A stretch of DNA of 64,000 nt from an uncultured Acidobacteriaceae bacterium (GTDB lineage: Bacteria; Acidobacteriota; Terriglobia; Terriglobales; Acidobacteriaceae), in NCBI GenBank assembly GCA_937879855.1, contig CALFMO010000068.1:1-64000 (forward strand), written 5' to 3'. Numbering within the stretch: position 1 is the first letter of the stretch; the number at the start of each line of letters is the position of its first letter. Below, piece by piece: positions 15,468 to 23,491 of this stretch. The notes beneath the pieces are model-generated. The model did no database searches. It worked only from the letters and a program-made list of their open reading frames with translations, and was not told where the DNA came from. Made by a program: the position numbers and the translations under genes.

Positions 15468-17738
15468 CTATTTCGCGTTCCCTTGCAGCATTTGCGCGGC
15501 TGATTCGATCAGCGACGATTCAACCTCCAATGCCTTCGCTACCCGTGCGATTTCCTGCTCTGCCTCGGAATATCTCTTTTGTTCGATCCCCTCGCGCACG
15601 CTGGGAACGGTTTTCACCTCATACCCGCTATAAATGCCGGGAGCATACAGTAGATGCTTGTACCACGGACGCCGCGGAAGCCCTTCTTCATTGGTCAGTT
15701 TTCGCTCGCTATTCATGAGTTGCTGGTTCAACGCGAGCAACGACTCCGGTTGGCTTCTGTCCAGATCCGCTTGACGGTTCGACAGTGCCCTCCGGTAGTG
15801 CTCCGCGCTGCGAGCCAGCGCATCCCCGGCGTTCTGCATGGGAGCAAAGTTTAAGTGCGGAGGAATGTCCTCGGGGGCCGGCGCCACCGTCGGCCGCCTG
15901 GGATCGAGCGTAGCTTTGAACACGCCCTCGTCCAATTCCTGGTTACGCTCACGAATTTCTTCCTGCTTGTCGGTCAGCAGTTTTTCAAGATCCTTGGTGT
16001 ACTTCTGAATCGTGTCCGCAAAATCTACGAAATCCAAGGGCAGGATTTCGGCGTCGGCGAGCCGCATCACCGACGTTCCGATGGTTTGCGACAGTGCCCG
16101 GCCATAGACGAAATCGTAATCGGAAAAATGGGTGTACCAGTAGAAGTCATCGTAAATCGAATGATAGATGCCCTGTTCGTCCTCGCCTTCGAAACCCAAG
16201 TCGAGCGTGGCAATGCCGAGATGATCGAGAAATGCGGTGAAGTCCGTGCCGGAGCCGAGCGCGTGGATGCGCATATCGGCACGTTGCCGTAGTTCCTTCC
16301 GTTCGTCGACGGACTTGGCTTCCGCGATCTTAGATAATTGCAGCCGCTGCCACACCGTGAGCTTGGTCTCGGGATCCTCGATGTCGCGCGCCACTCCGTT
16401 GACGAACTGTTCCAACGTATGGGATCCGCCCATGTTAAGCAGGCCGCGATCGTTGCCGTCGCTGTTGATGTAGACGGCGGCATGCTGGCGCAACTCATCC
16501 GCGTGCGTCTCGGCCCATTCCGTAGAGCCCAGCAGCATGGGCTCTTCGCCGTCCCATGCGCAATAAATGATCGTGCGCCGTGGCTTCCAACCTTGCTTGA
16601 GCAGCAGTCCGAGTGCACGGGCTTCTTCCAGCAGCGGCGACTGGCCCGAGACTGGGTCCTCCGCGCCGTTTACCCAAGCGTCGTGGTGGTTGCCGCGAAT
16701 GATCCATTCGTCGGGTGCAACGCTGCCGGGAATTTTCGCGATGACATCGTAAACCGGCTTCGTATCCCAGTTGAATTCCACTTTCAAGTGCACTTTCGCC
16801 GGCCCGGGTCCCACGTGATAAGGAATCGGCAGATTTCCTCGCCACTCTTCCGGCGCCATCGGCCCTTTGAGCGCGGCCAGCAACGGTTGTGCGTCGCCGT
16901 AGGAAATCGGCAGGACCGGAATTTTGGTGAGGCTCTTCGCGTCTTTCAGCGCCAGCCGCTTCGCTCCGGGTGTGGCGCCGATGCCGGGAGTGAGCGGATC
17001 GCCCGGACTCGCCGAGGCAAAGTCCATCACGCTCCCGCGCTGCACCCCGTCCGGATTACGCATCGGCCCGTTCGGGAACACGTTGTCACGCGTGTAACCG
17101 TCGTCCTTCGGTTCCGAGTAGATCAGGCAGCCGATGGCGCCGTGCTCAGCCGCAACTTTGGGTTTCACCCCGCGCCAAGAGTGATAGTACTTGGCAATCA
17201 CGATCGCGCCCTTCACCGATATGCCAAGCCGCTCGAGTTTCTCGTAATCTTCGGGCAGTCCGTAGTTCACGAAGACGAGCGGCGCGGTCACGTCGCCATC
17301 GATGGAATACGCGTTGTACGTAGGAAGCTGCTCCGACTTCTGATTCGACGTGGGATCGACGGCCAGCGCCGGTTCCTCCAATTTGGCGGTGAACTTCGTC
17401 GGCTCGACCATGTCCAGTACGCGAACCTTGGGCGTAGGAAACAGCACGTCGAAAGTCTCAATGTGCGCGTCAAGTCCCCATTCTTTGAAGCGGGCCAGTA
17501 TCCACTCGGCATTGTCTTTGTCGTAAGGCGAACCGACGTGATGCGGCCGTGCGCTCAGCCGCCGCATGTATTCCTTCAAATTCGCGGGATCAGGGATCGC
17601 TCGAAACTTCGACTCCCACTCGCGTTCAGTCTGGCTGGATCGGAGAGAGTATCCCACGAGCGTGGTTTCGTCTGCGCCCAAAGCCAAAGATGGAACAACC
17701 AGGTTGAAGATCAACAGCACTGCGGCGAAGCGTCGCAT
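15468..17738 (-). CDS. Exported M28 metallopeptidase, glutamate carboxypeptidase II-like
   Basis: A 756-residue zinc peptidase related to glutamate carboxypeptidase II / transferrin-receptor-like proteins. Signal peptide about 1-20 (ending LALGADE). A protease-associated domain lies within about 130-260 (GAIVIAKYYHSWRGVKPK) and the catalytic domain at about 310-570, with zinc ligands in GNHHDAWVNGAEDP (His and Asp, about 349-360), WDGEEP (catalytic and bridging Glu, about 395-398), INSDGND (Asp) and YHSIYDD (His, about 524). A helical dimerisation domain follows to the end. The set of metal ligands is complete. It probably trims peptides in the periplasm. AAAGGAA is 5 bases upstream of the ATG. 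It stands alone. Confidence 0.93.
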   Translation of the reverse strand: MRRFAAVLLIFNLVVPSLALGADETTLVGYSLRSSQTEREWESKFRAIPDPANLKEYMRRLSARPHHVGSPYDKDNAEWILARFKEWGLDAHIETFDVLFPTPKVRVLDMVEPTKFTAKLEEPALAVDPTSNQKSEQLPTYNAYSIDGDVTAPLVFVNYGLPEDYEKLERLGISVKGAIVIAKYYHSWRGVKPKVAAEHGAIGCLIYSEPKDDGYTRDNVFPNGPMRNPDGVQRGSVMDFASASPGDPLTPGIGATPGAKRLALKDAKSLTKIPVLPISYGDAQPLLAALKGPMAPEEWRGNLPIPYHVGPGPAKVHLKVEFNWDTKPVYDVIAKIPGSVAPDEWIIRGNHHDAWVNGAEDPVSGQSPLLEEARALGLLLKQGWKPRRTIIYCAWDGEEPMLLGSTEWAETHADELRQHAAVYINSDGNDRGLLNMGGSHTLEQFVNGVARDIEDPETKLTVWQRLQLSKIAEAKSVDERKELRQRADMRIHALGSGTDFTAFLDHLGIATLDLGFEGEDEQGIYHSIYDDFYWYTHFSDYDFVYGRALSQTIGTSVMRLADAEILPLDFVDFADTIQKYTKDLEKLLTDKQEEIRERNQELDEGVFKATLDPRRPTVAPAPEDIPPHLNFAPMQNAGDALARSAEHYRRALSNRQADLDRSQPESLLALNQQLMNSERKLTNEEGLPRRPWYKHLLYAPGIYSGYEVKTVPSVREGIEQKRYSEAEQEIARVAKALEVESSLIESAAQMLQGNAK

Positions 17739-17864
17739 GCGATTCCTTTCTGAGATGGGTGGCGGGTAATTATATCGGTAAGTCGGATGGTATCTGTCGG
17801 AAGGACGTAACTGGAATGCTCGCTGGGAATCAGTAACGAGGATCTTGCGAACGGCAGTCAGGAT

Positions 17865-18548
17865 TTATTTTGGGACAAAGGGGATGCTCACCTCTTGCAT
17901 CGATTGCGATGAGCTCGCAGCATAGACCCATTGCTTTACGGCTTTGATCGCGGGCTCTGCCAGGGCCGGGTTCCCGCCGAGCAGTTGCACGCTCTCGACG
18001 CTTCCTTTCGAAGAAATCGTAACCATCAAGCGCACGGTTCCGCCAATCAGCAACCGCTGCAGCGTTTCCGGGTATTCGGGGGCGACGCGCGTGACCAGTA
18101 GTCGCTCGACATTGGCCCCAGGCTGCGCAATCGCGAGGACCTTCACTCCCGGTGTCGGGCAGTCGCTGCTCACGTACCCGATAGCTCCTTTAGTCCGCGC
18201 CACGTAACGGATGATGCCAGCATCGGAATCCAGAAACTTGGGCATCGTGCCCGTACCGGTGAACACCAACGTGCGGTAGTAAGTGCGCAAAGCATCATCA
18301 CTCTTGCCCACGTATTGCCGGAGGAAAGCCTCGTGAACGGTCCCACCTTTGGACAGTACGGGCTCGACATGGGAGCCGTCGCTGAGCGATCGCCGGTCTT
18401 GCAGAAAGACGCTTCTGAGCTCGGCGGGGGTAATCGAGTCGGCGCGCACGCTGGGATTGGCAACGATCTTGGCGTCGCCTGCCAGAGCATGAATCGAGGC
18501 AATCAGCACGACGGCGGCAACGAGGGGGAGTGTTCTTCGAGTATTCAT
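17865..18548 (-). CDS. Substrate-binding-like domain fused to TonB C-terminal domain
   Basis: A 227-residue exported protein with two domains. After a signal peptide (LPLVAAVVLIASIHALAG), residues about 25-140 resemble the short PstS/phosphate-binding-like proteins (IVANPSVRADSITPAELRSV, AFLRQYVGKSDDALRTYYRT, KGAIGYVSSD). Residues about 150-227 match a TonB C-terminal (energy-transducer/secretin-like) domain: VAPEYPETLQRLLIGGTVRL, VTISSKGSVESVQLLGG, and AVKQWVYAAS. There is no TonB-type transmembrane/Pro-rich stalk, so it is not a classical energy transducer. GGAG 6 bases before the inner ATG decides the start; the upstream ATG would crowd the preceding gene. It follows the beta-barrel gene by 31 bp in one operon. 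Confidence 0.8.
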   Translation of the reverse strand: MNTRRTLPLVAAVVLIASIHALAGDAKIVANPSVRADSITPAELRSVFLQDRRSLSDGSHVEPVLSKGGTVHEAFLRQYVGKSDDALRTYYRTLVFTGTGTMPKFLDSDAGIIRYVARTKGAIGYVSSDCPTPGVKVLAIAQPGANVERLLVTRVAPEYPETLQRLLIGGTVRLMVTISSKGSVESVQLLGGNPALAEPAIKAVKQWVYAASSSQSMQEVSIPFVPK

Positions 18549-18579
18549 TGCATTCTCCGGCGTGCGTGTCTCCATATGT

Positions 18580-19806
18580 TTAGAAATTCACGCTGGTCTT
18601 GAGCACCAGTCCATTGGTATTGGGCTTGAAGCCCTGGGCATTGACCTGGGGATAAAATCCGTCCGGGTAGGTGCTGCTTGCGCACCCGTCCATAAAATGT
18701 CCTTCGATCTTCGCGTTCCAAAATTTCTTGAGTTCAATCCGCGCAGTGATGACTTTGTCATCGATGTGATTGGAAGGCAGGCTGGTATCGGTTGAATTGG
18801 GGCCAATGCTTGCAAGAAATCCGCTGAAGACGCTGGTGATTGCATAGCGGGAATAGTAGGAGCCGAGTTCCAGCCGTTTGTTGACCCGGAAAGACCCCGA
18901 AATATACCAACCGCGTACGTCCGTCAAATTTGTCGAGGTAACGACCACGATCTGATCCCGAACGTAACGGCGATACTCGGCATCGATACGCAATTTGGCG
19001 AACGTGCACTCCCCATAGAACTGGTTAGTCCAATCGGATTTCGAAGACTCGGTATATGGAATGACCGCACTGAAATCGAAGGGACTTTTGCTCGTGCCTT
19101 TGCCAGTAATGTTTTCGTTCATACGCGAGGCGCCGACCAGAAGGCCTTTGAGGGGTGTCTCCCAACGTAGATCGCCTCCGTACTGTAGTCCGCCGAAGGT
19201 CTTGAAGTGAGTTCCGAACTGTGACAAAAGATAAGGATAGCCACTGTAAATGCTGTCGCTGCGGTGCCCACCGTAGACCGTATAGGAGAGTTCGCCGAAG
19301 CCATGTTTGAGGGAAATATCGCCGTAAACGTCAGCGCCGCGGTGGGCAATCGTAGAGTCTCGCAAATCCGTCGGATAGACACTTTGCGGCAAGAGCGCGA
19401 AGGTGCGGAGAAAGTCGAGATCCTGGGTGTCGTTGTAAAGTCCGATCACGGTTTTCACCTCTCCGCCACGAACCCCGAGCCACACTTTGAAGCGATAATC
19501 GACGACCGCCCAATCGAGTGTGGGATGCCACTCTCCCAGGTTGCCGAGGTTGCGATCGTAGACCTGCGCCCCGATGTGCAACTTGTCAGTAATCTGCGTC
19601 GAAAGGTTGACACCGAAGTCGGTGAACGCCCCGCTACCGTGGCTGGAATGCATGGTCAGCCAGTTATTCTGGTCGGTGTACACGAATCCCTGTGAGGCGA
19701 AGCCGTGGATCTGAACCGTGCGGTCAAACACCTTGAATTCCTGGGCGTGCACGGTGATCGGTACAACGCAGAGGAAGAGAGCGAGCTTGACGATTCGTCG
19801 GTGCAT
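18580..19806 (-). CDS. Outer-membrane beta-barrel (porin-like) protein
   Basis: A 408-residue outer-membrane protein. A signal peptide (KLALFLCVVPITVHAQE) is followed by many amphipathic strands with aromatic girdle residues (TVQIHGFASQGFVYTDQ, YGGDLRWETPLKGLLVGAS), ending LVLKTSVNF with the terminal Phe recognised by the outer-membrane assembly machinery. The start at MHRRIVK is fixed by AGGAG 6 bases upstream. The operon partner downstream is the binding-protein/TonB fusion, suggesting a linked uptake or sensing role, possibly for an oxyanion such as phosphate; that is inference from the neighbour's fold only. Confidence 0.82.
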   Translation of the reverse strand: MHRRIVKLALFLCVVPITVHAQEFKVFDRTVQIHGFASQGFVYTDQNNWLTMHSSHGSGAFTDFGVNLSTQITDKLHIGAQVYDRNLGNLGEWHPTLDWAVVDYRFKVWLGVRGGEVKTVIGLYNDTQDLDFLRTFALLPQSVYPTDLRDSTIAHRGADVYGDISLKHGFGELSYTVYGGHRSDSIYSGYPYLLSQFGTHFKTFGGLQYGGDLRWETPLKGLLVGASRMNENITGKGTSKSPFDFSAVIPYTESSKSDWTNQFYGECTFAKLRIDAEYRRYVRDQIVVVTSTNLTDVRGWYISGSFRVNKRLELGSYYSRYAITSVFSGFLASIGPNSTDTSLPSNHIDDKVITARIELKKFWNAKIEGHFMDGCASSTYPDGFYPQVNAQGFKPNTNGLVLKTSVNF

Positions 19807-19989
19807 GCGAACTCCTGAATAGTGGCCCACCTGTGAGGATCGGCAAATGATGAAAAGACTTGAGTGCCTACAATGCGGGACGTGGACGGAGAAGCTCCGC
19901 AACCAAAACGACTAGTCCGAAGGGCTGGTTCCATTGACGATTCCGCACGCTCCCTCGTACCCTGTAAGGTGCCTTCGAAAACATCTGAA

Positions 19990-20922
19990 ATGTCCCACCT
20001 GCGCGTTGCCGACGACATTACTCAACTGGTCGGCGAAACTCCCATGCTGCAGCTGAAGCGCCTGGTTCCGGCCGGATCAGCCTACGTCTTCGCCAAGCTG
20101 GAATACCTGAATCCCGGCGGCAGCGTGAAAGACCGCGCGGCCATCGGGATCATCCGGCGCGCGGAGCAGGAAGGGAAACTTGCCCCCGGCGGCACGATTG
20201 TCGAAGCAACGGCCGGCAACACTGGCATCGGACTGGCTCTGATCGGGGTGAACCGCGGCTACAAAGTGAAATTGTTTGTGCCGGAGAACTTTTCCCAGGA
20301 AAAAGTGATGATCATGCGAGCCCTCGGCGCCGAGGTTTTTCGCACTCCGGACGATGAGGGCATGGCGGGCGCAATCCGCCAGGCGAAGGAAGTGGTCGCC
20401 CGCGATCCCACCGCATTTATGGCGGGACAGTTCGAGAATCTCGCCAATCCCGAATATCACTACGAAACTACTGCTCCCGAAATCTTCCAACAGATGGATG
20501 GAAAAATCGACGCCGTCGTGCTCGGATGCGGCACCTGCGGAACGTTCTCTGGAGTCGCCCGCTACCTGAAGCAGAAGTTGCCCGGCGTGCTGGGTTTTGC
20601 CGTTGAAACCCAGGGCTCGACCCTGGGCGGCGGCCAGCCGGGGCCGCACAAAGTGGAAGGAATCGGTACCAGCTTTCTTCCGAAAACTTTTGACGCTGCG
20701 GTATGCGACGAAGTGATGATGGTAACGGACGACGATGCTTTCGGCATGGTGAAGACGCTAGCAGCGAAGGAAGGTGTGCTGGCGGGCTCCAGCGGTGGAG
20801 CGGCCGTGTTCGCGTCGCTGGAAGTCGCAAAAAAGCTGGGAACGGGGAAGCGCGTCGTGACTATCGTTCCCGATTCTGCGGAGCGATATTTGTCGAAGAA
20901 GATTTTTGAGGGTGGCATCTAA
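19990..20922 (+). CDS. PLP-dependent cystathionine beta-synthase / cysteine synthase
   Basis: A 310-residue fold-type II PLP enzyme joining sulfur to a serine-derived substrate. K47 in PGGSVKDRAA is the PLP lysine; EATAGNTGIG binds the substrate carboxylate; CGTCGTFSG binds the cofactor phosphate; AGSSGGAAV closes the domain. There are no C-terminal CBS regulatory domains. Sequence alone does not separate O-acetylserine sulfhydrylase from cystathionine beta-synthase, but the gene 25 bp downstream is a cystathionine gamma-lyase/synthase, which favours reverse transsulfuration (homocysteine to cysteine). The start MSHLRVADD fits the family; an upstream in-frame ATG would add about 42 unconserved residues. 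The ribosome binding site is weak. Confidence 0.9.
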   Translation: MSHLRVADDITQLVGETPMLQLKRLVPAGSAYVFAKLEYLNPGGSVKDRAAIGIIRRAEQEGKLAPGGTIVEATAGNTGIGLALIGVNRGYKVKLFVPENFSQEKVMIMRALGAEVFRTPDDEGMAGAIRQAKEVVARDPTAFMAGQFENLANPEYHYETTAPEIFQQMDGKIDAVVLGCGTCGTFSGVARYLKQKLPGVLGFAVETQGSTLGGGQPGPHKVEGIGTSFLPKTFDAAVCDEVMMVTDDDAFGMVKTLAAKEGVLAGSSGGAAVFASLEVAKKLGTGKRVVTIVPDSAERYLSKKIFEGGI

Positions 20923-20947
20923 GGCCCGATCTCGCAAATTTATACCC

Positions 20948-22105
20948 ATGAAAAAAAATAAAGAACCAGGTTTTGCCACGCGCGCCATTCACTGTGGGCA
21001 GGAGCCGGATCCCTTGACCGGCGCGGTTACCGTGCCCATCTATCCCACTTCGACCTACGTCCAACAGGGCATCGGCGAGCACAAAGGATATGAATATTCC
21101 CGCGTGTCAAATCCCACGCGCACCCGCCTGGAGCAGAATCTCGCTGCTCTCGAGGGCGGCGTGGCGGCTCCCGTGTTTGCCAGCGGCATGGCCGCAATCA
21201 ATGCGGTCGTAAGCATGCTGAAGTCTGGCGACCACGTGGTCTGTGGGAACGACCTTTACGGCGGAACGCCGCGATTGTTTAACAATGTCATGGCTGACTT
21301 TGGTCTTGAGTTTTCTTACGTAGACACTTCCGACGCGAAAAACGTGGAACGTGCGATCCGCAAGAATACTCAGATGGTCTACGTGGAGACGCCCACGAAC
21401 CCGCTGATGCATCTCAGTGATCTGGCGGCGATCAGTGAAATCTGCCGCCACAAGAAGGTTGCGCTCGTAGTCGATAACACGTTCATGTCGCCATATTTTC
21501 AGCAGCCACTCGCGCTGGGCGCGGACATGGTGGTGCACTCCACTACCAAGTTCTTGAATGGACACAGCGACGGCCTGGGCGGAGTAATAGTATGCGCCAA
21601 ACCAGAGCACGCCGAGAAGTTGGCGTTTCTGCAGAAGGCGGCCGGTGCGATTCTTTCGCCCTTTGAATGTTGGCTGGTGTTGCGCGGCGTGAAGACGCTC
21701 GCGGCACGGATGGAGATTCATGATCGCAGCGGCCGCATTGTGGCCGACTTCCTCGCCAAGCACAAAAAAGTGAAAGCCGTGTTCTATCCCGGGTTGCCGG
21801 ATCATCCGCAGCATGCACTGGCGCGGCGGCAGATGAGTGGCTTCGGATCGATGATCACGTTTGAAACCGGCTCCCTCAAGAACGCGAACAAGATGCTGAA
21901 GAAAGTTCACGTGTGCTCACTGGGCGAGTCGTTGGGGGGCGTGGAAACGCTCATCTCGCATCCGGCGACCATGACGCATGCAGGGTTGGGTGCGCGCGGG
22001 CGCAAGGCCATTGGCATCACTGATGGCATGGTACGAATTTCAGTAGGGATCGAAGATGTGGACGACATTCTCGACGATCTGGATACGGCGTTGAACGCGA
22101 TCTGA
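20948..22105 (+). CDS. Cystathionine gamma-lyase / gamma-synthase family enzyme
   Basis: A 385-residue fold-type I PLP enzyme of transsulfuration. It starts MKKNKEPGFATRAIHCGQ, where the family usually begins. Visible motifs: YPTSTYVQ, YEYSRVSNPTR, FASGMAAINA, YVETPTNPL, DNTFMSPY and the PLP lysine K201 in HSTTKFLNGH, then SLGGVETLISHP. It splits cystathionine to cysteine, 2-oxobutyrate and ammonia, or makes cystathionine from an activated homoserine; sequence does not decide, but the upstream beta-synthase-like gene supports the lyase direction. Both genes are in one operon with 25 bp between them. Full length. Confidence 0.93.
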   Translation: MKKNKEPGFATRAIHCGQEPDPLTGAVTVPIYPTSTYVQQGIGEHKGYEYSRVSNPTRTRLEQNLAALEGGVAAPVFASGMAAINAVVSMLKSGDHVVCGNDLYGGTPRLFNNVMADFGLEFSYVDTSDAKNVERAIRKNTQMVYVETPTNPLMHLSDLAAISEICRHKKVALVVDNTFMSPYFQQPLALGADMVVHSTTKFLNGHSDGLGGVIVCAKPEHAEKLAFLQKAAGAILSPFECWLVLRGVKTLAARMEIHDRSGRIVADFLAKHKKVKAVFYPGLPDHPQHALARRQMSGFGSMITFETGSLKNANKMLKKVHVCSLGESLGGVETLISHPATMTHAGLGARGRKAIGITDGMVRISVGIEDVDDILDDLDTALNAI

Positions 22106-22193
22106 GAAAAATCGGCCACGGATTTTGCGGATCAACACGGACACACCCTGGGAAGGGCACGGCTTCAGTTGTGCCACTCGGCGCAGAAAACGA

Positions 22194-22209
22194 CCGGGCT
22201 TTAGCCCGG
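22194..22209. repeat. Short palindrome before methyltransferase gene
   Basis: CCGGGCTTTAGCCCGG, 7-bp arms with a two-base loop, followed directly by AGGTACG. The palindrome end and flank create GGAGG at 22208-22212, but this is 16 bases from the ATG, rather far for a ribosome binding site. Similar GGGCTxxAGCCC sequence occurs near 53130. Confidence 0.5.
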
Positions 22210-22228
22210 AGGTACGCTTCACTAGGCG

Positions 22229-23044
22229 ATGACTTCCAAGCAAAATCCATCTTCTTCCCGCGAATGGAATTCCGCTGTCTATCATCGTCTCTCCGGGCCG
22301 CAGGTGAGTTGGGGCAAGAAAGTCTTATCACGCTTGCGGCTGCGCGGCGACGAAGTCGTTCTTGACGCAGGCTGTGGCACCGGCCGACTGACGGCCGAAT
22401 TGCTCGACGCGTTACCACGCGGGCGCGTGGTCGGCGTCGATCTCTCGCAAAACATGTTGAGCTCGGCCCGGGAACACTTGTCGTCCGATTTTGGAGAGCG
22501 TGTGAGTCTGGTTGCCTGCGACCTCCTTCACCTCCCTTTTGGGCGCGCTTTTGACGGGATAGTGAGCACGGCGGCGTTTCATTGGGTGCTCGACCATGAT
22601 GGATTGTTCGCGAACCTGCGCCAGGCGCTTGTTCCGGGAGGATGGCTGGAGGCTCAGTGCGGCGGCGGCCCCAACCTGGTCACTCTGCGCGCGCGGGCCA
22701 ACGCGCTGGCCGCGAGCGCAAAATACGCCGCATTCTTTAAGGGCTTTCACGAGCCTTGGATTTATCAATATGCAGAGGACGCGGCGGAGTGCCTGCGGCG
22801 CGCCGGATTTGTTGACGTAGAGACTTCAATCGAGGCGACGCCGACAATCCTCGACGCCGCCGAGCAATATAGCGAGTTCGTACGCAACATTATTTTTCGG
22901 CGTCATCTGGAGAACATTCCTACGGCAGAACTTCGCGGAGAATTTATGGATGAACTTACCCGCCAAGCGTCACTGGATGATCCGCCATTTTTGCTGGACT
23001 ACTGGCGGCTCAATTTGCGCGGAAGAGCGTTAGAAAAGTCTTGA
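22229..23044 (+). CDS. SAM-dependent methyltransferase, trans-aconitate methyltransferase-like
   Basis: A 271-residue class I methyltransferase. Motif I is VVLDAGCGTGRLT (about 43-55), the acidic ribose-binding residue is in VVGVDLSQNM, and FDGIVSTAAFHWVLDHDG matches motif IV of the Tam-like group that methylates small carboxylates. The N-terminal YHRLSGPQVSWG is typical for this subgroup. The substrate is not assigned. It is 123 bp downstream of the transsulfuration pair, perhaps co-transcribed, and its stop is one base from the end of the convergent cutA gene. The start is uncertain by a few codons because no well-spaced ribosome binding site exists. Confidence 0.88.
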   Translation: MTSKQNPSSSREWNSAVYHRLSGPQVSWGKKVLSRLRLRGDEVVLDAGCGTGRLTAELLDALPRGRVVGVDLSQNMLSSAREHLSSDFGERVSLVACDLLHLPFGRAFDGIVSTAAFHWVLDHDGLFANLRQALVPGGWLEAQCGGGPNLVTLRARANALAASAKYAAFFKGFHEPWIYQYAEDAAECLRRAGFVDVETSIEATPTILDAAEQYSEFVRNIIFRRHLENIPTAELRGEFMDELTRQASLDDPPFLLDYWRLNLRGRALEKS

Positions 23045-23045
23045 A

Positions 23046-23414
23046 CTACAGGGGCTTCTGAGGTGCACTGGGGAACTCCTCTGCGGACTTGTCGTCGGTT
23101 ACCAGAGAGTAGCCGAGCCACTGCAGGTACTCGATACTCCCGTCTTCAATGCTGATCGCGATGCACTCCGGCAGTTCGTAGGAGTGCAACTCGCGAATGG
23201 CGTCGCGCACCTGGGGAAAACGTTCCGCGCTGGTCTTAATGAGCAGCAAATATTCCCGGCTCGATTCCACTTTTTCCTTCCAGCGATAGACTGACTCAAT
23301 CCGTGGAACGATATTCACGCAGGCGGCGAGCCGCAGTTCGACCAGGTAGAGCGCAATCTTGCGCGCCTCGTCTTCGGAACTGGCGGTGCAGAGGACGATT
23401 CTTTTGTCAGTCAT
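23046..23414 (-). CDS. cutA: Divalent-cation tolerance protein CutA
   Basis: A 122-residue protein of the CutA family, small trimeric cytoplasmic proteins linked to copper tolerance in Escherichia coli, though the molecular role is unsettled. Family pattern: VLCTASSEDEARKIALYLVE, LAACVNIVPRIESVYRWKEK and LLIKTSAERFPQVRDAIREL, then HSYELPECIAISIEDGS. Length is normal with a short acidic tail. GAAGG lies 11 bases before the ATG. It is divergent from the phosphohexomutase gene, with 77 bp between them to hold both promoters. Confidence 0.95.
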   Translation of the reverse strand: MTDKRIVLCTASSEDEARKIALYLVELRLAACVNIVPRIESVYRWKEKVESSREYLLLIKTSAERFPQVRDAIRELHSYELPECIAISIEDGSIEYLQWLGYSLVTDDKSAEEFPSAPQKPL

Positions 23415-23491
23415 ATAAAATCAGCCTTCGACCTTCACCGCTGCAGCGCCACGAGGGTCGCAACAGAGATCAGAGGCAGCGAGGTTCTTTC

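Noticed and set aside
16338..17753. A 471-codon rightward open frame antisense to the M28 peptidase gene.
   Set aside because: It mirrors the peptidase gene, has no domain signature, ribosome binding site or signal sequence, and such frames are common in GC-rich DNA.
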